64,000 nucleotides of DNA from Xiphias gladius (taxonomy: Eukaryota; Chordata; Actinopteri; Istiophoriformes; Xiphiidae): positions 23,441,501 through 23,505,500 of the forward strand of contig NC_053415.1 of assembly GCF_016859285.1 (NCBI RefSeq), written 5' to 3'. The stretch's first letter is position 1. Each line of letters begins with the position of its first letter. A model generated the notes under the pieces. It searched no databases and was not told the origin of the DNA. It saw only the letters and a list, made by a program, of their open reading frames with translations. Below are positions 47,617 through 57,000 of this stretch, piece by piece. Made by a program: the position numbers and the translations under genes.

Positions 47617-50600
47617 GGCGGGGGGGGGGGGCACAGCAGAAGCACTGAAAAAAAACCCTCCACAGGAAAAACAGAGGTCAAGGTCAGTTAAAAGATGGTG
47701 GTCAAGGCAGTTTCATACCTTTTGTCTGCAAACTCTCCCTTAGAGACTCCACTGGTGGTACAGGTTGGTCTTGTGGGGGTCTGTCAAAGCAGAAGAGACT
47801 CATAAGGCAGCAATAAGCAGTGACTATAGGCTCCGGAGAGACCTCTAGCAGGGCTGCTGCAAATCCTGCATGTTGCCAGTAGAAGTCAGTAAAGATCATA
47901 TACTGTAGACATTATTCAGTGCTTATGTTTCTCTACCTTTGGGGCTTTTCAACGTTCTTCCGGAGCAGGTCCATAGTGAAGTCGTTGTTCAGACACACGG
48001 TGTGCTCCGAGATGCCAAAGTCATGCATCTGGGGTGTCTGTAGCTCGTCATCATCCATCCGCAGGGCGCATTTGGGAGTTACGGGCATGGGCGGTGGTGC
48101 GGGCGTGTTGAGCGAGGGGTGGGGGAGGCTCATCTCAGGCATAGGGGGCACTTCAGCGCACCACTCCGCCCCAGCCAGAGCTCTCTTCAGCTGCATCTCA
48201 GACAGGCCGAAGTCAGAAAGCTGCGGTGTTCGCAGCACGTCAGCGAAGGGCGGCGGCCCCACTTTCAGAGATGGTGAGGACTGATCATCTCCAGCCTCCT
48301 CCTGGCTTCCCTCGTCTTCTCCTGCTGACTTGGCTTCATTCTCATCGGCTACCTCGTCTTTACCCTCGGACTCCTGACCTTTGTCGTCTGTGTAAGAGAC
48401 CGTCACAACGAAAACACATTTTGAGCGCATCTTGTTTCCTTAAGCGGATTGTTAAGTAACAGTGGGCACTATTTGACTGTTGATCTGTCATAAGTTTAGC
48501 TGTAGTTTAAGGTTAGAGACAGGTCTAGACCTCTGTTGTCTGGGTCAAGGCCACAAGATCGGTTAAACCCCATTGCTGTGTTCTCAGAAGCTGTGGTTTA
48601 GACTGCACCTGTGGTTTAGTGTGAACTAGACTGGTGTATTCTGTAGAAATCTCCTGTGGAGGTCACCGTATATGAGCTTTTACTCAAACCTGCTGAAGAC
48701 CTGATTTAACTAAGGTTAAAGGACAGACTAATAGAGCTCGGATCATTTTAGTAATTTCTAAAATTTCAGATCTTTTACCAATGCATGCTCGCAACACTAT
48801 AATCACATGTCAAACTTATAGAACGATGTCATTACAATTAAAAGGGTCACTCCTTCCTGAATTCGTTTTTGATGCAGGAAACAGGATTACTCTTTATCTG
48901 ACAAACATAACAACTAGGTAACTAGTGCACGGCCACAGCTCCAGTGCCTGCAAGGAGGACATGCGGTCTGTTTGCCAGAAACGTACAAGTCACAGAAACA
49001 GATTTTACTTTATCCATTGTCAGGCCGATTCCCACTGCAGTAGTTCAAACGGAAAGGGGGGGGCAAACTTGCTGGAACACCAGTAACAGCGCAGCGACAA
49101 AGATTAAAATGTTGATAACGATAATTCCACTGCCCCAGTTCATATTCGCGTTTGACTCCCACCGATACAACTACTACTTACTGGACGGTTGCTCTGCGTC
49201 TCCGGGAGCTTGGTAACCGTATTTCTCCCAGTGTCCTTTCAGACTCTGGATGTCCTTAGTGACCCTCTGCTCCATCACTCTGCAGGCCTTAATGAAACTG
49301 TTCACCTCATTCTCCTGGGCTTTCTGCTGAGCCAAATTATCCTGGATCTGCCCCTGTATGAGGACAGATCGGACGCCATCAGTACACCCCTTTCACAAGT
49401 TAACAGGCCCACAGATTTACAGCGAATGTGATGATATTCTTCTCAAAACCGATGTGCTATGAGGATGGTGTGTTAAAAACAGGATGAATAACACACCTAA
49501 AAAACGTCTACATACAATAATTCGGTATTATACTTAAAGAGGAAATTGTTCATTTGTCACAGGTAACGTATATTTTTTTTTCATTTGCTTCCACTGAGCA
49601 CTGCAATTTATTCCCCTAATAATTATTCTATTTTTAATGAATCAATCATAATATTTTTTTATAAAATTACACAAATATCACAGCCTAAGTTATGCAATCA
49701 AAAAAACAAAAGTAACTCATTTATAATGATATGAAATTGAAAAAACGCAAGTGTCACCTCTTTATGACCCTGTAACATGCAAAATTTGGGTTTGTAATAT
49801 TTTGGAATTAATTCCATATTTATAATTTGGTATTTGAGAGTTTTATTTGGTAAATGACTTAAGATATCACTTAAATACCAACTGATTAATTGATTGGTCA
49901 TTTCAGAAGCGCTTGCTGTTTCAAGATGGTGACTTAATTGTTATTGATTTGTGTAGGATGTTTAATTAGCAGCTGTTACGTTTTCTCTTCTGCAGGGCAG
50001 TTGTGTTGGAGTGTGTTCTATACCGCTGTCCCTCTCATGCCAAACTTCATTTCAAATCTATCAGTTTTCTGTCTCATAAGGGTAAACACACTTACCTTGA
50101 TTCAGGTACTTTGGGTAGTTGTTAGTCGGTCTTCTGGTAAATTTTTTCAGCTGGCTCCAGAACCAGTTTATTTTGACCAGTGTTTGATTCCACCAGCTGC
50201 CATCAACATCATGTCAGCGAGCAGTCATTAAACAAAATTTAGAACTGACTGATGGAAACTAAACTAAGTACTTTTACTTTAAGTCATTCACTTCAGTACA
50301 ATTTGGAGGTACTTGTACTTTAGAGGTACTTTTTACTTCAATTTTTTGCTACTTTATACTTCTACTCCACCACATCTCAGAGAGAAACATTTTAACTTTT
50401 TACTTACTTAAAATATAATTACTAGTTACTTTACCAAACAAGATTTTACATCAAAAAACATAAGTGTATAAAAGACTATATATTGTTAAAGATTAAACCT
50501 GTGGTTCCCAACCTTTTTGACTTGTGACCCCTAATATAAAAACCTTGCCACGTTTCATGTCTATAAATTGTTAGCAGCACCGCGAAAGAGACATCTCTCT

Positions 50601-51476
50601 TTGAAACTTTGTACTTTGTGTATTAAAAATTAGTTTTTTCTTCATTCTTCCTTCATCGATCATCTAATAACCCCCTCAGATTCATCTTGTGACCCTTTGG
50701 AGGGGCCCCGACCCCTAGGCTGAGAACCACTGGACTGAACTACCAAACTGAATATAAAGGAGATAAAAGTAGCTCCACCTCAACAAGTGAATGCTACTTA
50801 TACACTGATGCATCAGTATTAACGTCTAACAATGTCATATATAATAATATATCAGTCCCAGGGACCATTTCACTGTAGTAACAGTACCTCAGCTTTGGAT
50901 ACTGTATGAACATTTTCCTGAAAGTACTTTACTTTTACTTAAGAGGGATTTTGATCGCTGAATCTCTATTTGTACTGGAGTATTTTTACATTAATGCATT
51001 AGTACTCTTACTTAAGTAAAAGACCTGAGTACTTCTTCCACTACTGTTGTAAACCAAACGACATGAGCAACTGCAGCATTTGGTGTATTCGATCCAAGCG
51101 GCTGCTGTGCCGTTACACGACGCTGCCTTAAAACATCAGATTAATGAACAGAGTCTGGTGCGCTAGTTTCCACCATGACATCGCCGTACCTTTAGGTTCC
51201 CGACTTCGCAGTTCAGTTGGTGGTATGCTCGCATCGCTTTCGCAGTGGTTTCTGAAATAAGAAGGAAACTCGTTTGGACATACACCCGCCAGCTAAATGA
51301 TTCAGACGTGATTTGAGGGGGCCGAACAACAGACTTGTCCGTCGGCGCTGTCACTCACCGCCGTCGCCGTCGTCGTTGCTGCGGTTGTCAAAGGCGTGCT
51401 GGAGCTTGGCAGTTTCGGACTCTAGAGTCACCGCCAGCTTTCTCAGCTTGGTAAAGAACCGCGACGTCGCGTCCAT
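42892..51476 (-). CDS. ska3: Spindle and kinetochore-associated protein 3 (SKA3), complete, 11 coding exons
   Basis: SKA3 is a subunit of the Ska complex (with SKA1 and SKA2), which couples the outer kinetochore/NDC80 to spindle microtubules in mitosis. Coding exons, 5' to 3': 51359-51476, 51190-51251, 49182-49353, 47937-48387, 47719-47780, 46575-46771, 46244-46450, 45524-45715, 45173-45252, 44701-44828, 42892-43049. The frame is continuous for 608 aa (human SKA3 412). Evidence: an N-terminal helical region MDATSRFFTKLRKLAVTLES like human MDPIRSFCGKLRSLASTLD; TPQLSDFGLSE; TPKCALRMDDDE; HDFGISEHTVCLNNDFTMDL; and FCTPGFKI. These match human SKA3 order and wording. Many Thr-Pro sites fit CDK1 control of NDC80 binding. 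The fish protein is longer through the middle and C-terminal exons. The start ATG at 51476 is the first in frame. Confidence 0.94.
43230..43720 (+). mobile_element. Internally deleted Tc1-like element in a ska3 intron
   Basis: The left end ACTGTGCAAAGGTTTTAGGCACC (43231-43253) and the right end AGTGCCTAAAACTTTCGCAC... (43696-43717) are inverted copies. Inside, a plus-strand frame reads LQPDNNPKHTARAIENY, the Tc1 transposase block with the second catalytic Asp. Most of the transposase is deleted, so it cannot move itself. Confidence 0.8.
43721..44700. other. Remainder of the last ska3 intron
   Basis: No gene or clear repeat was recognised. It has an A-run at 43819-43838 and AT-rich sequence. 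Confidence 0.45.
44701..44828 (-). CDS. ska3: ska3 coding exon 10
   Basis: Encodes AVSLSAVSESEFQSLPSYLR, then QMTLYNLNQAVHNINKFTAE. This aligns in role with the C-terminal helical, microtubule-binding part of SKA3 (human EDILQLLSKYNSNL region). Acceptor CCCCAG, donor CAAG|GTCAGC. Confidence 0.85.
45173..45252 (-). CDS. ska3: ska3 coding exon 9
   Basis: An 80-bp exon translating to LVSQAQLKKTDVAVVQPNVR then PKKEKHR. Acceptor TTTTTCTAG, donor ACAG|GTAACG. Supported by phase and splice sites only. Confidence 0.75.
45524..45715 (-). CDS. ska3: ska3 coding exon 8 (second PEMPxLxSV module)
   Basis: Encodes RSAKIPKKNSEREKVTAEPT through PSTPEMPDLSSVTQDICK, 64 codons, phase 0. The end of this exon resembles the end of exon 7, suggesting a repeated motif. 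Donor AAA|GTAAGT. Confidence 0.87.
46244..46450 (-). CDS. ska3: ska3 coding exon 7 (first PEMPxLxSV module)
   Basis: Encodes SAQQPKPITMQAEDHGHTFK through MPEMPNLESVLGNSLQS, 69 codons in phase 0. The donor is AAGT|GTAAGA; a slightly upstream GT would break the phase. Confidence 0.85.
46575..46771 (-). CDS. ska3: ska3 coding exon 6
   Basis: Encodes ENLESPEPPVFCTPGFKIKK through VNRLVSTKK. The FCTPGFKI block equals human FCTPGLKI. Acceptor CAACAG, donor AAAAG|GTACAA. Confidence 0.92.
46772..47718. other. ska3 intron 5
   Basis: No coding exon was recognised. A T-free A-run with a following G-run (47595-47630) is the only low-complexity feature. Confidence 0.45.
47719..47780 (-). CDS. ska3: ska3 coding exon 5
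   Basis: A 62-bp exon encoding PPQDQPVPPVESLRESLQTK. Acceptor TTTGACAG, donor AAAG|GTATGA. Its assignment rests on phase (2 in, 1 out) and clean splice sites. Confidence 0.8.
47937..48387 (-). CDS. ska3: ska3 coding exon 4 (most conserved Thr-Pro region)
   Basis: An acidic stretch (DEVADENEAKSAGEDEGS) is followed by the family's repeated TP-x-L/M-x-DFG motifs: TPQLSDFGLSE, TPKCALRMDDDELQTPQMHD, and FGISEHTVCLNNDFTMDL. This exon clinches the SKA3 identification. Confidence 0.96.
48388..49181. other. ska3 intron 3
   Basis: No coding block or repeat was recognised in this intron of about 0.8 kb. Confidence 0.45.
49182..49353 (-). CDS. ska3: ska3 coding exon 3
   Basis: Encodes GQIQDNLAQQKAQENEVNSF, then KACRVMEQRVTKDIQSLKGH and WEKYGYQAP. 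This matches human [20 protein letters not shown] and YFQKYGYSP. Donor TCCA|GTAAGT, phase 1. Confidence 0.93.
50249..51046 (+). mobile_element. hAT-like MITE (TACTTAAGTA family), second full-length-type copy
   Basis: It starts CTGATGGAAACTAAACTAAG and ends TACTTCTTCCACTACTG, matching the 28112-28687 element in the same orientation. Its interior is longer, with GTGACCCCTAATATAAAAACC and similar blocks. I found no convincing 8-bp duplication. It sits in ska3 intron 2, antisense to the gene. Confidence 0.7.
51190..51251 (-). CDS. ska3: ska3 coding exon 2
   Basis: The 62-bp exon encodes ETTAKAMRAYHQLNCEVGNLK, continuing the helix (human DLHSEVQTLK). Acceptor ATTTCAG, donor AAAG|GTACGG, phase 0 at the end. 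Confidence 0.9.
51359..51476 (-). CDS. ska3: ska3 coding exon 1
   Basis: Encodes MDATSRFFTKLRKLAVTLES through NDDGDG (39 codons plus one base), the N-terminal coiled-coil start used for Ska complex assembly. Donor GCG|GTGAGT. Confidence 0.92.
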
Positions 51477-51720
51477 TTTCAGGGAGGAGTCTAAATCACG
51501 CGGAAACGCAAAAAACCGTAAACTGATGCACTTACGCGGCCGAACGAATGGTCTATTTATATTCCCACCTCTGAAAGATCAAAACTTTTCGATTTTGGCG
51601 CCTCGGTTTTTTCCGGCTTAAATCGGAAGCTTCCGCTTCCGCTTCCTCTTCTTCTTCTTCTTCTTCTTCTTCTTCTGCTCGGCGCCCGAATTGTTTCGTT
51701 CGCGCCCCCTATCTGGACAG
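51477..51720 (-). promoter_or_regulatory. ska3 promoter region with (CTT)n tract
   Basis: CpG-containing sequence around the ATG and 5' UTR, followed outward by a CTT/TTC trinucleotide run (about 51646-51676). No TATA box was seen. Confidence 0.45.
51646..51676. repeat. (CTT)n microsatellite
   Basis: About ten CTT units, immediately upstream of the ska3 start region. Confidence 0.92.
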
Positions 51721-51894
51721 TTAGAACTGAATAAAGACGAGTAAATAAAGCAACATTTAATTCAACATTATTTTATTTTAGCTTCTTTTTCTCTTTCGTT
51801 CAGCTTTGTTTTAATTCTTTTAAATCATATTTATTTCTGCCTTTCTATATTTTATATAATGAAAATAATCATTAGTCTCAGCCCTTTATAAAAA

Positions 51895-52060
51895 AAAATT
51901 AACAGGGGACATATTTTTAGTATTGAGTACTTTTATTTTTCACATTTGAATTATTATTTAAGCGAGATTGTTAATACAGGACTTTTACACAGAATGGATT
52001 ACTTCAGCATTGTGCTATTGCTACTTTTACTTAAATAAAGGATCTTAACATTTCCTAATC
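51895..52060 (+). mobile_element. hAT-like MITE 3' fragment
   Basis: AGTATTGAGTACTTTTATTT and CTACTTTTACTTAAATAAAGG resemble the right part of the TACTTAAGTA MITE family. It is truncated, without the CAGTG end. Confidence 0.5.
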
Positions 52061-52860
52061 ATAATTTGATGATCTCTGGGATAGGAAGGGGCCCCATTAG
52101 TGGAAATACATAAATTAAATAGCAGCGTTTTGAGTCAGGTTTTAAATAGAAACATGTATTTTGTTTTACCAGGGGTTGGAGGTCATTTGCGGATTTGGAT
52201 GTACATTCAAACGGACTCTTACTCAGAATCGTGTTGACTGTCTCAGTCTCAGTCATTTTCCAGGTTTATACTGACACTCATTATCGCTCAGGAACAGCTT
52301 CTGTGTTTGTCTCCACCTTGAATGCAAGTGTTAGTATTCACTGGCTCTACTCGTCAGGCTCCATTGAGAGGTTGAATAACGAGGCTCCCCTGCCAGGAGA
52401 TGGGGCTGTTTTTCAGCAGAGGTCAGATTACTTGACTTGACGGGGTCTGACTTCTGGGTTTAGATTTGCTCTGCTGTGCTTAGACATTCCTACATTATAC
52501 CGCTTCTCTCCATAAGGAACAACAAGTAATTGTGAAAGGGGTTTTGCGCTCCCGAATCCAGGCTTTTCAAAAAACAGTGTCAGGTGTGTGCAGCGGCGGA
52601 GCACAAATATCTGGGCACTGTACATATGAAGCCTAAGCGGGCCCCATTCATTTTAATTTTTTAATTTTAAGATTTTTACGTCTTCATTACACCAATATCA
52701 AACCGTTCTGAAACACTGCTAGCAAGCTTCAGAATAACTCCTGTCTCAGCTGCTTTTCCCATGATAGTTCCATGCTACTTTTTTTTTCTCTTTTGGTACC
52801 CGGATTGTACCTGATTCTACTAATCGTTTATACTAAAAAATATATATATTTAAAAAAAAA
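52061..52860. other. Intergenic DNA, no recognised feature
   Basis: This lies between the MITE fragments upstream of ska3. Open frames (52195-52440, 52428-52625) show no family resemblance. Confidence 0.4.
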
Positions 52861-52861
52861 A

Positions 52862-53131
52862 TCTAAGGATTTCCTCTTAGTTTCCCAGAGCCCAAGGTGA
52901 TGTCTTCAAAATGTTTTTTTCAACAAAGGAACAACCCAAAACCCAAAGATATTCAGTTTATTATCACAAAAGCCAAAAAAAGCAGCAAATCCTTTCATCT
53001 GAGAAGCTGGAACCGGAAAATATTTTTCTCTTAAAAAATGACTTAAGCGATTAATCACTTTTCAAAGTAGTTGTCGATACATCTTCCTTCAATTGAATAA
53101 TCAATTAATTGACTCATTGTTGCAGCTCTAG
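52862..53131 (-). mobile_element. CTAG/GCTGCAAC MITE copy, reversed
   Basis: Contains the reversed family blocks (CCCAGAGCCCAAGGTGATGTC, ACAACCCAAAACCCAAAGAT, GAGAAGCTGGAACC) and ends TCATTGTTGCAGCTCTAG, the inverted terminal repeat. Confidence 0.7.
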
Positions 53132-53485
53132 TTTATAATAATTGTAACTATACTGAGAAAATAAAAAATATTTTGCTTTTTCAACGTGAACAATCAAAAA
53201 TTGGTCTGTGATTGGTCCATTTAATTATTGCGTCACGATGTAACAGTGTAGCTACAGTAAGACTGACCATGAGGTCCTGCATTTTTTTTTTTGTCTAAAA
53301 TCCCAACAGATTAAAGGGCCATGTGAGGAGATATACCTCTCAGCGTTTGGAGGAGTAAAGCTAGATATGAACTCACTCCTATCATGCATCACTTTTCCCG
53401 TTTCACTCCAATCATCCCGTCAAGTTCAGAGAGAACGGTAGGTGTGTGGAACTCTTATCAGATCCACCGGTTGTTGAGCACGGTG

Positions 53486-53493
53486 TATAAATA
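53486..53493 (+). promoter_or_regulatory. TATA box of the Rapunzel-like gene
   Basis: TATAAATA lies about 30 bp upstream of a predicted start near 53516. It is followed by a short exon ending ACCGAG|GTGAGT at 53546, and a matching acceptor CTCCATAG sits at 53711, just before the ATG. Position and downstream splice signals support a real core promoter. Confidence 0.65.
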
Positions 53494-53515
53494 TTGGACA
53501 AACCGCGAAGGTCAG

Positions 53516-53546
53516 TACAAACCTGCACGCAGAACGAACGACCGAG
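53516..53546 (+). other. Putative non-coding first exon of the Rapunzel-like gene
   Basis: The bounds are inferred: the left from the TATA distance, the right from the strong donor GAG|GTGAGT. No ATG is present in it. Confidence 0.45.
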
Positions 53547-53720
53547 GTGAGTTGCGAAAAGGACTCAACAGGTTTCGGGTTTGGTCTTGTGAATGGGTTT
53601 TCAGAACAGTGAACGGATTTACATTAATTTCAGTCATTTCTTAAACAATTTCAAACATTTCTTACACGAGCTACAGGGAATGTGGGGATAACTCTTTAAC
53701 TTTCTCCATAGCTTAGAGCC

Positions 53721-53773
53721 ATGGCGATGTTTGGGAAGGTTTTGGAGCCAGTGGGCTACATGCAAACTGTGAG
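53721..53773 (+). CDS. Rapunzel-like gene coding exon 1
   Basis: Encodes MAMFGKVLEPVGYMQTV plus two bases. The exon itself starts at 53712 after CTCCATAG. Donor GAG|GTGAGT. Two in-frame ATGs (codons 1 and 3) are present; the first is taken. Confidence 0.8.
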
Positions 53774-53946
53774 GTGAGTTTTCCCTTTGAATTATGCGGA
53801 ACGTAAGCCATTTAGTGAGGCCTTTTAATGAAACGCCTTGCACAGCAGTAAACAGTAGCTCGAAAAAGGAAATAATATGATTTCAAAATACATTTTCTTC
53901 CAATATGGCAGCCTGTCACTACTCATATCCCGTTCAAAGTGAATCC

Positions 53947-54020
<74 letters not shown>

Positions 54021-57000
54021 GCTCAGGGTCCTTGTTCAGGGAATCTGCTCCTATCTGGGCGGCAGTGCCACAGCGGAGGAGACTGAGGTGGCCAAGAAGA
54101 ACCTGGACCACATCGATCAGGAGCTGGGAGCATCGGGTCACGGCCTGCTGGACGACCAGGAGGTCCACCGGCTGGAGGACGACCTGGCAGTGGTCTACTA
54201 CCAGCTGGGCACAGCGGTGAGGAAACTGTCCCTGAATCTGATACATGCAGCTATATGGAGAACAGCCAAATACTTGTCTGGGTATTTTGGAGGGTAATCT
54301 AAAACCATCTTAGCAAGTGATGAGAAATCTGCTTCTCATGTTTTATTGTGAAGGTTAGGAGAAGGCAGAGCAGCTGTTCGACAGTCACACCCAAAGTCAT
54401 GTAAACGATATGCAAACATTTAATCAGATTATTCAATGACAATTTTCATAGTCGATTAATCATTGTAAGTAATTTATTAAAAACAAACTCCAAACATTTG
54501 TATATTTCACCTTCTCCAATGTGACAATTTGCCGTTTTCAGTCAGTGACCTTGAAGAGTAACAAGCACTCCGCCAGTTTTTTCCGAACTGATTTGTGACT
54601 GAACTCATCATGCTAAGTGTATTATGTAAATGTAGATGTGTGACCAGACGTATGACTGAAGCAGCTATTTTGTTTCTACCAGATTTAGTATTAACAGGCT
54701 TGTGCCTTTTTGTCATCTGAATAATAATTTCAAAATGTTAGTAGGAACTGCTTTCCTTTCGCTGAGTGTTCCACTGGAGTGGAAATGTGATTGAAATTCA
54801 GAAGAAAAAAAAAGGTAGAGGATTAAATTCCGGCAGAATTCGTGCATGCCTTTTTTAATGACACTTTTTGCATTAGCATTTGTCAACCAGGTCTTCTTGC
54901 TCTGCAAGTAAACTTGTATTACACTTTGGGTCCTTTTAAAAACACTGAAAATCGCCCATGAGCCTCGTCTTGATAGGCAATGAGGTTTGTTGTTTGATAT
55001 CGGATGAAATTACACCACTCTAAGTAGGAAAAGAGAGATAAATATGGTGGAACCTGTTGGCAACACAGTCATCATCAGCCCTCACATTGTGATGTATTCT
55101 AGAAAGGAAACCTGCAGATTTTAGGAACCACTGTCCTGTAAGTGCATCCAAATGAACCCGAATCTTAAACCTTTACAGTGACTGCAAGTGTTCAGAGACC
55201 TCCTCCTACCTCCCACTTCCCCCTAATTCGAGCAGAGTGTCAGTGGCGAGGCGTTAGTATTAGAAAAACTTGAAATAACAGAGAAAAGCTATACTGGTAA
55301 AAGATGGTCAGCTTGTTTGTGTCATGGATGCCTGCCTGTTTCAGGTGAGGGCCCAGTCAGACTTCACCAAGAAGGAGACGGAGGTGTTCCTGCAGTATGT
55401 GCAGGACTACCGTCTGGAGAGGCAGGTGACGGCGCTCTACAACCGTCTGATGGGAGTGTCGGCGCTGACCGACCAGCCGACCCTCCTGGAGGAGCTCATT
55501 CTGACCCGCAAGCCCAAACGCTGGGAGCTGAGGGAGTTCTGCGTCAAGGTTGGTGAAGGCGCAGGGCGCGATGTGGAGGGGTGGGGAGTCTCTGTGTTTA
55601 ACTCGACTCCCCACAGGGGTCGTTAAAGTATCTTTTTTTTTCTTATCTTACAAGTCATTATGCAGGGTCACGCAACCCTGCTAAACTGTCATTATGCAGG
55701 GCCACGCAACCCTGCTAAACTACAGCAGGAGGAAGCCCGAGGTGACACAGCAATCTAACATCCTCATGTTCACGAGTGTGGGAAGGAATAAAAATTGACA
55801 GAAATAAGAAGGACAACAGGACAGACAGCTTTTTAAACCGGAAGTGAAGCGCTGCGGATCTGTCATCCGTGTGTATTATGCTTAATGTCATCAGATCCAA
55901 GAAATACGAAGCTATTCCAGATGGCATTTCATGAAAATAATGCAAATATATGCAATCTCCCTGAGAACGAGGTTTTAAGAAAACAAAAAAGCAGTGAGGA
56001 GCACAGCTGCACACGATTAAATATTCAATTTCCAGACCAAAAAGATAAATGTGACAGAAAAACATCGAGGTCTTGTGGGGAATGAAGCTTCCTGCATCTA
56101 TCTTCTTGGTATGAAAATAAACTGAATATTTAATGCAGCAGAGCTGTGTCTTTCTTGTGAGCTGGGTTGCCAAGTTCCCTTTTGCCTACGCTGTTGTAAA
56201 AAAAACAAAAAACGAAAAAAAAGTTTGGTATCCACTGAAAGGAGCTACAACAGAGTGCTGCGATGGCTGAGCAGGCTTTAAACTTAAAATTAAAACAGGA
56301 GTTCAAAGCCTGAATACTTTATTGTCTGTGAAACAACATTACACAGCTGTGGTGTAAATGTCACAGGTTTGAGCACCACAAAAGCACACATTTCCCTTTT
56401 TGCATAGGAATCACATAGAGTTCTCTCTCCTATTTCTTACATAAAAAACTAGAAATGACTGGATGGACCGCTCGCTTTTTTTAAACATAAAACCTGACTG
56501 TGTGTCCATTAGTCCATCTGTCATTCTCTGGTGCCCCCGAGCAAGACACACATCACCAGCCTGCTGCATCATGAGTGTCCACTTTGGGAGGAAATGGACC
56601 TTGGACATGGCAGCCGTCACAGGCTTGTTTCTTATACGTCCACATGACTCGTGTGGGAACAGCATTCACCCCTTATTAGAAATGATATGTACAATCATTT
56701 TAAGGGCAGGGTAAAAAAACAAAACAGCTGTTTTTTTTCCACAGTTTTAAGAGCAGGGTTTTCATCCTAGAAATTCAAATCAGTCCAGAGTGCACTTATC
56801 AAGGGGCTTTAGGGTGTGAGGGAGCCAGCCACGGTGGATTAGCCTTAATGCTGAAGCAATTTCTGCTTGAAATTGGTGCTAAAGGAGTGATTTGTTTGTC
56901 CAGTGCTCTTTTCCAGGACTTTTTTTTTTTTTGCACTATGACCTGAATTGCACAAATGCACTGAGTAATATAACAAGCCCAGTGCTTTCACTGAGGCGCA

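Noticed and set aside
54217..54297. Read-through version of the Rapunzel-like exon 2 ending at 54297 (VRKLSLNLIHAAIW...)
   Set aside because: The GCG|GTGAGG donor joins exon 3 in perfect phase and restores a continuous helical protein. The read-through tail is short and non-conserved in appearance.
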